Shown in pieces: positions 17,788 to 28,213 of a stretch of DNA of 64,000 bases. Below the pieces are notes generated by a model, which searched no databases, was not told the origin of the DNA, and saw only the letters and a program-made list of their open reading frames with translations. The stretch is from contig NC_021499.1 of assembly GCF_000412695.1 (NCBI RefSeq), positions 5,580,001 to 5,644,000 of the forward strand, in the 5' to 3' direction. The translations under genes were made by a program, and so were the position numbers. The stretch comes from Pseudomonas resinovorans NBRC 106553. Lineage in GTDB: Bacteria; Pseudomonadota; Gammaproteobacteria; Pseudomonadales; Pseudomonadaceae. Each line of letters begins with the position of its first letter. Within the stretch, counting starts at the first letter, position 1.

Positions 17788-18234
17788 CTACGCGTCCCGC
17801 CGGCCCTTGCGCCGGAACTCCACCGGCGTTTCCCCCACCCAGCGCTTGAACGCCCGGTAGAAGGTGCTCGGCTCGGAAAAACCGGTGCGCTCCACGATCA
17901 CGTCGATGCGCTCATCGGTGTCCAGCAGGAGTTCCTTGGCCAGTCGGCAACGGTAGTCGGTCACCAGGTCGTTGAAGCGCACGCCGGCCACGCCCAGGCG
18001 TTCGCGCAGACGGCGGGCCGGCATGTTCAGCCGCGCGGCCACCTGCTCCAGGGTGGCGCCACCATCCACCAGCAACTCGCCAATCAGCGCGCGAACCTGG
18101 CGCACCAGCTCCAGGCGTTCGCCTTCGACCAACCGGCGGCGAGCGTTGGTCTCGTCCGAGTCGGTCTCGCGGGTGCGCAGGGCATCGATCACCGGGTGTA
18201 ACAGCGTCACATCGTCGGTCAGATCACTCGTCAT
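17788..18234 (-). CDS. AraC-type regulator, short form (148 aa)
   Basis: The protein is essentially an AraC/XylS DNA-binding domain with a short N-terminal extension and no sensory domain. Two helix-turn-helix units are visible (ATLEQVAARLNMPARRLRERL and ERIDVIVERTGFSEPSTFYRAFKRWVGETPVEFR). The second is the well-conserved family signature. It lies tail to tail with fabG4 (15 bp apart) and head to head with the MaoC gene, so it is likely to control the lipid genes on one or both sides. Without a ligand domain, its activity may depend on expression level or a partner. Confidence 0.88.
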   Translation of the reverse strand: MTSDLTDDVTLLHPVIDALRTRETDSDETNARRRLVEGERLELVRQVRALIGELLVDGGATLEQVAARLNMPARRLRERLGVAGVRFNDLVTDYRCRLAKELLLDTDERIDVIVERTGFSEPSTFYRAFKRWVGETPVEFRRKGRRDA

Positions 18235-18400
18235 TTTCTGAGAATTCTTATTGTCTGCGAGGCGTGATCATCTTATGCGGCTTTTTCTCCGCCGCTCAAG
18301 GCCGCAATTCACAGCCCTGCCACCCACCAGGGACGGTCGGCCAATGTGCCCCCGGCGCCACTGGCTATGCTGAGCCCCACGCGCCTCAAGGAGATCACCC

Positions 18401-19255
18401 ATGGCCACCGACTGGCTCGAGCTGTCCTCACCCCCGGCCCTCCCCGGCCTGTTCGCCCGCGCCGCCGTGCGCCGTGGCCTGCGCGGCAAGACCCTGCCCG
18501 AGCTCGGCGTGCGCGGCCCGGCAAGCGTCGACCCCGGCAACCTGGAGCGCTACCGCGCCCTCTGCGGCTTCAGCGGCAAGGGGCTGTTGCCGGCGACCTA
18601 CCCGCACATCCTCGCCTTCCCGCTGCAGATGCGCCTGCTCACCGACCCGCGTTTTCCCTTCCCGTTGCTGGGCCTGGTGCACCTGGAAAACCGCATCCGC
18701 GTGCTACGCGCCCTGGGCGGCCTCGGGCCCTTCGTCGTCAGCGTGCAGGTGGACGGCCTGCAACCCCATGAAAAGGGCGTCACCTTCAGCCTGATCACGC
18801 GCCTGGAAGACCAGCTCGGCCTGGTCTGGGAGGGCGACAGCCGCATTCTCTTCCGCGGCCTGCGCCTGCCCGGCGAACCACCGTCACGCGCCAGCGAACA
18901 GAGCCTGCCGCTGGAACCGCTCGGCCAGTGGCCGGCGCCCGCCGATATCGGACGGCGCTATGCCCATGTGTCCGGCGACTACAACCCCATTCACCTGTCG
19001 GCGCCGAGCGCCAAGTTGTTCGGCTTCCCCCGTGCCATCGCCCACGGCCTGTGGAACAAGGCTCGCTGCCTGGCCGCCCTGGAGGGCCGCCTGCCCGTCG
19101 CCGGCTACGAGGTGATGGTGCGCTTCCAGAAACCGGTACTGCTGCCCGGCGAAGTCGAACTGCTGGCCAGTGCCCCCGCCGCCGAAGGCCAGCTTGCCTT
19201 GCGCGGCAAGGACGACACGCCGCACATGGTCGGCGGCTGGCGCCTGCTCGGCTGA
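18401..19255 (+). CDS. MaoC-family (R)-specific enoyl hydratase
   Basis: This 284-residue double hot-dog protein hydrates enoyl thioesters to (R)-3-hydroxyacyl forms. The hydratase-2 signature is present in the C-terminal half: YAHVSGDYNPIHL, then AKLFGF, followed by IAHGLW, with the catalytic Asp and His intact. The N-terminal half lacks the motif, as is usual when one hot dog is degenerate. The ATG at 18401 follows AAGGAGA. It is divergent from the AraC regulator and forms a functional set with the thiolase and two-domain FabG. Confidence 0.9.
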   Translation: MATDWLELSSPPALPGLFARAAVRRGLRGKTLPELGVRGPASVDPGNLERYRALCGFSGKGLLPATYPHILAFPLQMRLLTDPRFPFPLLGLVHLENRIRVLRALGGLGPFVVSVQVDGLQPHEKGVTFSLITRLEDQLGLVWEGDSRILFRGLRLPGEPPSRASEQSLPLEPLGQWPAPADIGRRYAHVSGDYNPIHLSAPSAKLFGFPRAIAHGLWNKARCLAALEGRLPVAGYEVMVRFQKPVLLPGEVELLASAPAAEGQLALRGKDDTPHMVGGWRLLG

Positions 19256-19308
19256 CCCTTGCACCGGCGCGCGGGCAGCGGGACCATAGGCGGCTCAAGG
19301 AGAGCACC

Positions 19309-19611
19309 ATGAACCTCGACGAACTCACCGCCCGCCTGCACGCGATCCGCGACCAGAACGACTGGCGGCAATTCCACAGCCCGAAGAACCTGGCCATGGC
19401 CGCCAGCGTTGAAATGGCCGAACTGGTGGAAATCTTCCAGTGGCTGAGCGAAGACCAGTCGCGCCAGCTGCCCGCCGAAAAACTCGCCCACGCCGGGCAG
19501 GAAGTCGGCGACATCGTCCTCTACCTGTTGCTGCTCTGCGCCGAACTCGGCCTGGACATGGACGCCGTGGTGCGCGCCAAGCTCGCCGACAGCGAAAGGC
19601 GCTTCACATGA
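19309..19611 (+). CDS. MazG-like nucleotide pyrophosphohydrolase
   Basis: The 100-residue all-alpha protein cleaves (d)NTPs to the monophosphate. It shows the metal-binding glutamates ASVEMAELVEIFQW and the EVGDIVLYLLLL helix typical of the MazG/iMazG (RS21-C6-like) family. It probably dimerises or tetramerises. Its stop overlaps the cmoM start (ATGA), so translation of the two is coupled. A house-cleaning role, perhaps against modified dNTPs, is inferred from the family. Confidence 0.88.
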   Translation: MNLDELTARLHAIRDQNDWRQFHSPKNLAMAASVEMAELVEIFQWLSEDQSRQLPAEKLAHAGQEVGDIVLYLLLLCAELGLDMDAVVRAKLADSERRFT

Positions 19612-20357
19612 GCGACCGTCACTTCGATGAAATGGCGACGCGCTTCGCCGAGAAGATCTACGGCGGCGCCAAGGGCGCCATCCGCCTCGCGGTGCTGCAG
19701 GCCGACCTCGCCGAAGTCCTGCCCGACCGCCCGCTGCGGGTGCTGGATGTGGGCGCCGGCCTCGGCCACATGGCGCTCTGGCTGGCCGAACGCGGCCACC
19801 AGGTGACCCTCGCAGAACCCGCCGAACCCATGCTCATCGGTGCACGCCAGCGCTTCGCCGATGCCGGGCGCCAAGCCACCTTCATCCAGGCATCCTGGCA
19901 GGAACTGCTCGGCCAGCTCACCGAGCCCTACGACCTGGTGCTGTGCCACGCCGTGCTGGAATGGCTGGCCGATCCGCACGCCATTCTCCCGGTGCTGCAC
20001 CAGCTCACCGCCAAGGACGGCCTGCTGTCGCTGGCCTTCTACAACAAGGACGCGCTGATCTACCGCAACCTGCTCAAGGGCCATTTCCGCAAGCTGCGCA
20101 AACACAAGTTCGCTGGCGAGGGGCAGAGCCTGACCCCGCAACAGCCGCTGGACCCGCGTGAACTGGCGGCGCAACTCGCCGGCCACTGGCAGGTCGAAGC
20201 GCAGAGCGGCGTGCGGGTGTTCCACGACTACATGCCCCAGGAATTCCAGGCCAAGGCCGAGCTGGTCGACCTGCTGGAAATGGAACTCGCCTACCGCCGT
20301 CACCCCAGCTACCAGGGACTAGGCCGTTACCTGCACTGGATCTGCCGGCCGCTCTGA
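19608..20357 (+). CDS. cmoM: tRNA 5-carboxymethoxyuridine methyltransferase CmoM
   Basis: This SAM-dependent enzyme methylates cmo5U34 to mcmo5U34 in the wobble position of certain tRNAs. The 249-residue class I methyltransferase has motif I VLDVGAGLGHMALWLAERG. Family-specific segments (CHAVLEWLADP, SLAFYNKDALIYRNLLKG, SGVRVFHDY) match E. coli CmoM (SmtA). The gene overlaps the upstream MazG-like gene by four bases (ATGA). The rest of the cmo pathway is not in the window. Confidence 0.92.
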   Translation: MSDRHFDEMATRFAEKIYGGAKGAIRLAVLQADLAEVLPDRPLRVLDVGAGLGHMALWLAERGHQVTLAEPAEPMLIGARQRFADAGRQATFIQASWQELLGQLTEPYDLVLCHAVLEWLADPHAILPVLHQLTAKDGLLSLAFYNKDALIYRNLLKGHFRKLRKHKFAGEGQSLTPQQPLDPRELAAQLAGHWQVEAQSGVRVFHDYMPQEFQAKAELVDLLEMELAYRRHPSYQGLGRYLHWICRPL

Positions 20358-20368
20358 ATGGAGGCCCC

Positions 20369-20968
20369 ATGAAATTGCCCGCCCTGCTTGCCGCCCTGCT
20401 GCTGCTCAGCGCCTGCCAGAGCCCCAACCCCTACCTGGCCGAATCCCGCCCGCTGCCGCCCGCCCCGCCGGGCGCGGCCAGCACCTTCGACCGCAGCGCC
20501 TACCCGGCGGCGCCCCGCGACTTCGGCCGCTACCGCAGCTGGGCCTGGCAGGGCGGCCAGCTGCCGGCCGGCAACAACTGGGCGAGCCCCGAGGAGATGG
20601 CCGACCTGGTCAACTCGGGCCTCGACCAGCACGGCCTGCGCCAGGCCCGCAGCCCCGACCAGGCCGACCTCAAGGTCAGCGCCAGCCTGCGCTATGAACG
20701 GCGCCTGCGGCAGTACGACGACTACGGCGGCGCCTATTACGGCAGCGGCCCCTGGCGCGACCAGTACGGCGCCTGGGCCACCGTGCCCCTGGTGCGCACC
20801 TACGAAGAACAGGTGGCGGTGGTGTACCTGGAGTTCTTCGATGCCCGCGACAACCAGCCGGTCTGGAGTGGCAGCGGAGAAGCCAGTGCGGGCGGCAGCC
20901 GCTCCGATGGCGTGGACGCACTGCGGGATGCGTTGAACGCCGCGCTGGACGACTACCCGCCCTACTGA
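20369..20968 (+). CDS. DUF4136 lipoprotein, first of two tandem copies
   Basis: The 199-residue protein has a lipoprotein signal MKLPALLAALLLLSAC, with modified Cys16 and Gln at +2, which suggests outer-membrane sorting. The body matches DUF4136: FGRYRSWAW near the start of the domain, an ADLKVSASLRYERR strand, a Tyr/Gly-rich loop (DYGGAYYGSG) and VYLEFFDARDNQPVWSGSGEA. Function is unknown. It follows cmoM by 11 bp, and a homologue is encoded 84 bp downstream. Confidence 0.87.
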   Translation: MKLPALLAALLLLSACQSPNPYLAESRPLPPAPPGAASTFDRSAYPAAPRDFGRYRSWAWQGGQLPAGNNWASPEEMADLVNSGLDQHGLRQARSPDQADLKVSASLRYERRLRQYDDYGGAYYGSGPWRDQYGAWATVPLVRTYEEQVAVVYLEFFDARDNQPVWSGSGEASAGGSRSDGVDALRDALNAALDDYPPY

Positions 20969-21052
20969 CGTCTCTTGCGGTGACACCAAATTGCCCTTGC
21001 CGGCCACCCTGGCTTGCGCTTCGATAGGGGTCTAGGCCGAGGAGATCCGATC

Positions 21053-21610
21053 ATGATCCGCCGCACGCTACTCCTGTTCACAGCCCTGTTCCTGGCCGCT
21101 TGCCAGAGCTATGACGTGACCCGCGATTTCGACAGCTCTCGTGACTTCAGCGCCTACCGCACCTGGAGCTGGAAGGAACCCGGCCTGCAGTACCGCCCGG
21201 ATGATCCACGGATCAAGAGCGACCTAACCGAACAACGTATCCGCGATGCCGTCGGCCAGCAGCTGGACCAGCGCGGCCTGCGCCCGGCCAGCAGCGACAA
21301 GGCCGACCTCAAGGTGCAGTCCTGGCTGATAGTCGATGAGCGCCAGCGCGAATCCAGCTACAACTACGGCGGCTACTGGGGTGGCTATTGGGGCGGTTAC
21401 TGGGGTGGTCCGACCTATACCGAAACCCGCATCTACAACTACCGGGTGGCCACCATTCAGGTGGACCTCTTCGACGCCCGGGACGGCAAGATGGTCTGGC
21501 GCGGCAGCGCCGAGCAGATCATGCAGAGCTCGCCGCCCAGCCCCGCCGAGCGCGAGGCCGCCATCCGTGAAACGGTCGCCAAGGTGATCGCCCAATTCCC
21601 CCCGCACTGA
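21053..21610 (+). CDS. DUF4136 lipoprotein, second tandem copy with YWGG repeats
   Basis: The 185-residue paralogue of the preceding gene has a lipobox FLAACQS (Cys17, Gln +2). It shares FSAYRTWSW, ADLKVQSWLI and IQVDLFDARDGKMVWRGSAEQ with its neighbour. It carries three and a half copies of YWGG (near residues 109-121) in the loop where the first copy has a shorter Gly/Tyr segment. The proteins are probably outer-membrane, facing the periplasm. An AGGAG site precedes the ATG. The downstream acetyltransferase starts 8 bp after the stop. Confidence 0.87.
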   Translation: MIRRTLLLFTALFLAACQSYDVTRDFDSSRDFSAYRTWSWKEPGLQYRPDDPRIKSDLTEQRIRDAVGQQLDQRGLRPASSDKADLKVQSWLIVDERQRESSYNYGGYWGGYWGGYWGGPTYTETRIYNYRVATIQVDLFDARDGKMVWRGSAEQIMQSSPPSPAEREAAIRETVAKVIAQFPPH

Positions 21611-21617
21611 GGCCTCC

Positions 21618-22103
21618 ATGCCCGAACTGCAATATCGTCCCGCCAGCGCCGCAGACCTCGATGAAGTCGTCCGCTTTCCCCAGGATGCGGAAGAACTCTT
21701 CTTCGCCTACCCCAAGGCCAACTGGCCCCTGACCGTCGGCCAGCTCGCCGCCGCCATGGCCGAGCGCCGTGGCAGCAGCGTCGCCCTGCTGGACGGCAAG
21801 GTGGCCGGCTTCGCCAACTTCTACCAATGGCAGCACGGCGAGTACTGCGCCCTGGGCAACATGATGGTCGCGCCCTGGGCCCGCGGCCAGGGCGTGGCCG
21901 GCTACCTGATCGAAGCCATGGAACGTATGGCCCGCGAGCAGTACAAGGCCAGGCTGATGAAGGTGTCCTGCTTCAACGCCAACGCCGGCGGCCTGCTGCT
22001 CTACACCCGCCTCGGCTACCAACCCCGCGCCATAGTCGAACGCCAGTCCTGGGACGGTCGCCGCGTGGCCCTGGTGCAAATGGACAAGTCCCTCAGCGAA
22101 TGA
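21618..22103 (+). CDS. GNAT-family acetyltransferase
   Basis: The 161-residue protein has the acetyl-CoA-binding motif A (GNMMVAPWARGQGVAGYLIEAMERMA), with the Q/RxxGxG/A loop, and motif B (NANAGGLLLYTRLGYQ). The substrate is unknown; small GNATs of this type modify antibiotics, polyamines, amino acids or protein N-termini. It overlaps the next acetyltransferase by four bases (ATGA), so the two are translationally coupled. Confidence 0.88.
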   Translation: MPELQYRPASAADLDEVVRFPQDAEELFFAYPKANWPLTVGQLAAAMAERRGSSVALLDGKVAGFANFYQWQHGEYCALGNMMVAPWARGQGVAGYLIEAMERMAREQYKARLMKVSCFNANAGGLLLYTRLGYQPRAIVERQSWDGRRVALVQMDKSLSE

Positions 22104-22612
22104 ACCCCTCGCCCATCCGCAACGCTGGGCAGGACGACCTGCCCTTGCTGGCGGCCATCGAGTCCCGCGCCGCCGAACGCTTCAGTGCCGACGACCTGCC
22201 GCCGAAACAACGCGGGGCCACCCAGGGTCAGGGCGCGTTGCAACAGGCCCTGGCCGCCGGGCTGCTGTGGGTCGCACTGGCGCCCTCGGGCGAGCTGGCC
22301 GGTTTTTTGATGGCGGAGGATTGCGGGGATGCGCTGCACGTCGTCGAAGTCAGCGTGCTGCCCGAGCACGGCGGCAGTGGACTCGGCCGCGCCCTGCTGG
22401 AGCGGGCCGCCAGCCACGCGGCGCAACTCGACTTTGTCGCCCTGACGTTGACCACCTTCGCCGCCGTGCCCTGGAACCGTCCATTCTACGAACGCCTCGG
22501 CTATCGCGTGCTGCCAGCGGAGGACTGCGACGTGCGCCTGCGCGAGCACCTCGCCGCCGAACAGCGAGCGGGCCTGCGCAACCGCGTCGCCATGCGCCGC
22601 GACCTCGCCTGA
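22100..22612 (+). CDS. GNAT-family acetyltransferase
   Basis: The 170-residue protein has motif A at VVEVSVLPEHGGSGLGRALLERAASHA, and TLTTFAAVPWNRPFYERLGYRV is the usual C-terminal GNAT segment. It is not closely similar to the upstream acetyltransferase, so the pair is not a recent duplication. The start codon lies inside the upstream stop (ATGA). The substrate is unknown. Confidence 0.88.
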   Translation: MNPSPIRNAGQDDLPLLAAIESRAAERFSADDLPPKQRGATQGQGALQQALAAGLLWVALAPSGELAGFLMAEDCGDALHVVEVSVLPEHGGSGLGRALLERAASHAAQLDFVALTLTTFAAVPWNRPFYERLGYRVLPAEDCDVRLREHLAAEQRAGLRNRVAMRRDLA

Positions 22613-22774
22613 ACCGGTCGGCGCCTGGCGGCCCGGCGACCGCTCCCTTCACTACACTTATCCACAGGGCAGCGGCCAAGTCCGACGCCAAGCGGGGAGC
22701 GGGAGGCTCCTCCTCAGTACCGGTAACGTCGGCTCACCGGGAGCAACGAGCCGACGCCTGGCAGGAGGTGCCCC

Positions 22775-23242
22775 ATGACCATGATCACCCAACTGCAAAG
22801 CAGCCTGATGCAGCACAAGACCCGCTTCGACGTGCTCAACCACGCCGCCTCCATGACCACCCGCGAAGCCGCCCGCCGCGCCGGCGTGCCGCCGCAGCAG
22901 ATGGCCAAGCCGGTGATACTCGACGACTTCCAGGGCCACTGGTTGATGGCCGTGGTGCCCGCCTCGCGCCATGTCGACCTGGAAAAACTCCACAAGCTCA
23001 CCCACCGCCACTGGCGCCTGGTGCGCGAGCAGGACTTCGGCAAGCGCTTCGCCAACTGCGAGACCGGCGCCATCCCCGCCGTGGGCAATCTCTTCGGCCT
23101 CGATACCCTGGTGGACCAGTCCCTCAGTGAGCAACCGGACATCTATGTCGAGTCCGGTCGCCATGACGAACTGGTGCACATGAGCGGCACGCAATACATG
23201 GCCCTGATGCCGGACGCCAAGAGCGGAAGGTTCAGCGAATAG
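22775..23242 (+). CDS. YbaK/EbsC-domain protein (aminoacyl-tRNA deacylase-like)
   Basis: The 155-residue protein belongs to the YbaK/ProX editing-domain superfamily, whose members hydrolyse mischarged aminoacyl-tRNAs. Seen here are HAASMTTREAARRAGVPPQQMAKPVILDD (the substrate-pocket lysine lies in this segment) and a late segment around CETGAIPAVGNLFGLDTLVD. An AGGAGG site precedes the ATG. The 160-bp upstream interval holds no other gene. The tRNA substrate cannot be assigned from sequence. A terminator follows. Confidence 0.85.
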   Translation: MTMITQLQSSLMQHKTRFDVLNHAASMTTREAARRAGVPPQQMAKPVILDDFQGHWLMAVVPASRHVDLEKLHKLTHRHWRLVREQDFGKRFANCETGAIPAVGNLFGLDTLVDQSLSEQPDIYVESGRHDELVHMSGTQYMALMPDAKSGRFSE

Positions 23243-23260
23243 GCGGTAGGTACAGCAACG

Positions 23261-23287
23261 AAAAAGGCCCCTGGACAGGGGCCTTTT
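23261..23287. terminator. Bidirectional rho-independent terminator
   Basis: AAAAGGCCCC, a TGGACA loop and GGGGCCTTTT form a stem with A and T tracts on both sides, between the convergent YbaK-like gene and the small secreted protein gene. Confidence 0.88.
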
Positions 23288-23347
23288 CATTGGGCGGAAA
23301 GCCGGACACCGGGCCGCCGATCAGCGGCCCGCGATGGATCGATTCGA

Positions 23348-23635
23348 TCAGGGCTTGTACTCGGCCTGGGCAACACACCACTTGCTCGCCGGGTCCTTGG
23401 AGCGCGTGCAGGAGTTGCGGAAAACCACCTGGGCGTGCTTCTGGCAGTTCTGGAACTGCGAGGAGCCCTTCTGGTTCTTGCTGCAGACCGTGTCCAGGGC
23501 GATTGCGCCGTTGCGCTCCTGCCAGTTCAGGAAGTAGTTGTCGCTGCCCGGCTTGGACTTTGCCGCAGGGCCGGCGGCAAAGGAGACGCTCGCCATAAGG
23601 ATCAGCGCGCTGCCCACTGCAATTCGGATGCTCAT
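23348..23635 (-). CDS. Small secreted cysteine-containing protein, 95 aa
   Basis: The protein starts MSIRIAVGSALILMASVSFAAG, a clear Sec signal peptide. The mature part, about 73 residues, has four cysteines (TVCSKNQ, NCQKH, NSCTRS, WCVAQA) and is likely a disulfide-bonded periplasmic or secreted protein. I do not recognise a named family. The start at 23635 was chosen over an earlier in-frame codon because the signal peptide begins there. It faces the bidirectional terminator. Confidence 0.75.
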   Translation of the reverse strand: MSIRIAVGSALILMASVSFAAGPAAKSKPGSDNYFLNWQERNGAIALDTVCSKNQKGSSQFQNCQKHAQVVFRNSCTRSKDPASKWCVAQAEYKP

Positions 23636-24138
23636 ATAAACTCCAGGGATTGGTCGATCGTACATACACCCTCTGAGAGGTGCTTTTGTTGGTGCTGTAC
23701 TGCTCGTGCCGACTGAACTTCATTGGCAGTGAAACTGCCAATTTGTCCGACTGCTTACATTTATTAAAGCAACTGCCGGAAAACTGTTGCGCATAGTGCG
23801 CAGCAAATGTGGGGGCGGCAAGTGTCTGGGTGATGACTGGAACGACCGTCTGTCTAAATCAGACCGCCTGCCCAGCCTACTCAGTGCCCGGTCTCTCCCC
23901 GACGCACCACTCGTCCGCCGGGCATCCGGGTCGGTTCCGGCGACCCCGCCCGAGCAACTATGGAACCGGGCAATCAGGATAATCGAAGTAAACAGAAACA
24001 CAGTCAGCGACCATGCCAACTGCAAACAAAATACAGAAACGAATTTGTATGAGTGCAGTAGATCAAAGATCCGAACGTACTGTACGCCGCTATTGCACTC
24101 CCGGCTTCCAGAGTTTAAGCAAACAATCCAATCGGCTA
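23636..24138. other. About 500 bp with lower GC and no convincing gene
   Basis: The interval is visibly richer in A and T than its surroundings. It holds a perfect dyad, ATTGGCAG (23722-23729) and CTGCCAAT (23735-23742), which could be an operator or hairpin. A minus-strand frame from a TTG at 24025 begins with a hydrophobic stretch (TVFLFTSIILIARF) but degenerates into Arg/Ser-rich sequence. I do not call a gene here. Confidence 0.5.
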
Positions 24139-24591
24139 CTAGCGGATATCCCCACAGAAAATATCGAACCCACCATTGGCCGGCGTCGTCCGCAGCACCA
24201 GGGAATACTCACCCGCCTTCAACTTCGAGAGCGCGACAGGCGCGTTCCGTGACAGCCGCCAGACGTCGCCGTCGAAATTGCGGAAGGTGGTCGCCGTACG
24301 GTTCAGCTCATAGGCCGGCGCGCCTCCGGGCTCGGCGCAGGTCCCCGGGTAGATGAAGGCCAGCAGGCGGACCGGCCGCGTCACACTGGGCGGCACGCCG
24401 CTGACCAGCATGGAAACGCTAGTCTGATCCCCGCGCGGCGCAAAGGTCGCCCGCCCGATCCGCCCCGCATTCCGTTGGGTGGGCTCCAGGTTGATATTGA
24501 GCAACTGGTTCTCCGTATCGGCCGGCGGTGTCGTACATCCTTGAAGTCCCGCTACCACCATGACCAACGCCAGGCCTATCGCTGCCTTCAT
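24139..24591 (-). CDS. Putative lipoprotein, 150 aa
   Basis: The signal MKAAIGLALVMVVAGLQGC gives a lipobox (LQGC, modified Cys19) with Thr at +2, so outer-membrane sorting is expected. The mature part is beta-rich, with two further cysteines (GTCAEPGG and FCGDIR) that may pair. I do not recognise the family. It is an isolated gene upstream of a low-GC interval and downstream of the tRNA-Sec gene on the same strand. Its own promoter is likely in the 150-bp gap. Confidence 0.75.
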   Translation of the reverse strand: MKAAIGLALVMVVAGLQGCTTPPADTENQLLNINLEPTQRNAGRIGRATFAPRGDQTSVSMLVSGVPPSVTRPVRLLAFIYPGTCAEPGGAPAYELNRTATTFRNFDGDVWRLSRNAPVALSKLKAGEYSLVLRTTPANGGFDIFCGDIR

Positions 24592-24742
24592 CGCTCGCCT
24601 CCCGCGCCGAAAAACGCCGCTGCAATGACAATCTTTCCACTATAGGCACTGAACTGGCGGGAAGCGTTGCCTCCGAACCGAGTGGTTGGCGGTGATGACG
24701 GGACGGCCCAAGTTTTGGGGGCATTACGAGTGTGGGGAGAAA

Positions 24743-24838
24743 TGGCGGAAGGCAGTGGGAGTCGAACCCACCCAGGAACGGCTGCCGTCCCCCACCGGGT
24801 TTGAAGCCCGGCCACGCCACCGGGCGTGCTTGCCTTCC
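24743..24838 (-). tRNA. selC: tRNA-Sec (anticodon TCA)
   Basis: A 96-nt tRNA with encoded CCA. The acceptor pairs GGAAGGC with GCCTTCC (discriminator G). The anticodon loop CTTCAAA gives anticodon TCA (24804-24802), the extra arm is long, and the T-loop is GGTTCGACTCC. The long acceptor and variable arms are typical of selenocysteine tRNA. It lies 11 bp downstream of selB on the same strand, completing the Sec operon. Confidence 0.96.
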
Positions 24839-24849
24839 ATAACAGGTGA

Positions 24850-26759
<1,910 letters not shown>

Positions 26760-26763
<4 letters not shown>

Positions 26764-28172
26764 TCGACCTCCCCGTGCAGGTGCGGCAGTTGGGCGAGGA
26801 AGGCCGGCTCATCGTCGAGTTGGCGCAGGTCTAGCCACAGGGCGTCGTCGTCGAGGCGGCCGATCACCGGGATGGGCAGGGTCCGCAGGTTCTCTTCCAG
26901 TTGGCGCAGGGCGCGACCGCGCAGGCGCTTGGGTTGTTGCGGGCGCAGGCAGAGGGCGGCGCTGGGCAGCCGCGCCACCGGCTGGGCGCCGCTGCCGATC
27001 ATGCCCAACGCCACCTCGGCGCTGACCTGCCAGGCGGCGCCAAGCCGCGCGGCGAGCAAGGGCGCGAGGCGTTCGGCCTGGGCACGGATTTCCACCTGCG
27101 GGCGGCTGAGCAGGCGCAGGGTGGTGAGGCGTTCGGCCAGGCGCTCGGGGTCGCGGTAGAGGCCGAGCACGGCCTCCAGCGCGGCCAGGGTCAGCTTGTC
27201 CACCCGCAAGGCGCGCTTGAGGGGATTCTTCTTGATCCGCCCGATCAGTTCCTTGCTGCCGAGGATCAGCCCGGCCTGGGGGCCGCCCAGCAGTTTGTCG
27301 CCGCTGAAGGTGACGATGTCGGCGCCATCGCGCAGGGCTTCCTGCACGGTGGGTTCCTTGGGCAGGCCCCAGCGGGTGAGGTCGACCAGGGTGCCGCTGC
27401 CGAGGTCTTCCAGCAGTGGCAGGCCGTGTTCGTGGGCGATGGCCGCCAGCTCGGCGGTGGGCACGCTGGCGGTGAACCCCTGCACGCTGTAGTTGCTGGT
27501 GTGCACGCGCATCAGGAGGCCCGAGCGGGGGCCGATGGCGGCGTGGTAATCCTTGGCGTGGGTACGGTTGGTGGTGCCCACCTCCACCAGTTTCACGCCG
27601 GCGCGGGCCATGATGTCGGGAATGCGGAAGGCGCCGCCGATCTCGATCAGTTCGCCCCGGGAAATCACCCCTTCCTTGCGTGCTCCGAGGCTGTTCAGCG
27701 CCAGCAACACGGCGGCCGCGTTGTTGTTGACCACGGTCACCGCCTCGGCGCCGGTGAGTTCGCGGATCAGGCCGGTGATGAGGTCATCGCGGTCGCCGCG
27801 CTTGCCGCTGGCGAGGTCGAATTCGAGGTTGAGCGGGTAGCGCGCGGCGAGGGTGATGGCCTCGATGGCTTCATCCGGCAGCAGGGCGCGGCCGAGGTTG
27901 GTGTGCAGCACGGTGCCGGTGAGGTTGAACACCCGGCGCACGCGGCTCGAGTGCCAGGCGGCGAGGCGTTCGCCAGCGCGGCCGGCGAGCACGGCGTCGG
28001 TCAGTTCCACGGCGGCGAGCTGGCCCTGGCGCGCGGGCTCGCGCAGCTCATCGAGCAGGTCGCGCAGGGTTTTCAACAGGGCCTCGCGGCCATAGCGCTG
28101 TTGCAGGGGGGTGCAGGCCGGGCTGCGCAGCAGGCGGTCAACGGAAGGCAGGCGAGCGGCCGACATGGGCAT
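26760..28172 (-). CDS. selA: L-seryl-tRNA(Sec) selenium transferase SelA
   Basis: This PLP enzyme converts Ser-tRNA(Sec) to Sec-tRNA(Sec) using selenophosphate. In the 470-residue protein the PLP lysine is in [14 protein letters not shown], and the conserved [16 protein letters not shown] and [13 protein letters not shown] segments are present. It is translationally coupled to selB by a 4-bp overlap. selD (selenophosphate synthetase) is not in the window and must be elsewhere. An alternative ATG two codons later is equally possible. Confidence 0.96.
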
Positions 28173-28213
28173 TCCTTAGCAAGGCGTTCGGGTCCGTGGT
28201 TGAGTCTAGGCGC

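Noticed and set aside
21378..21420. The YWGG-encoding repeats as a CRISPR or minisatellite array
   Set aside because: The units are 12 bp, contiguous, in frame and inside a DUF4136 gene, with no spacers.
23720..24025. A minus-strand protein with a hydrophobic N-terminus
   Set aside because: It would start at TTG without a ribosome site and soon becomes Arg/Ser-rich with no domain.
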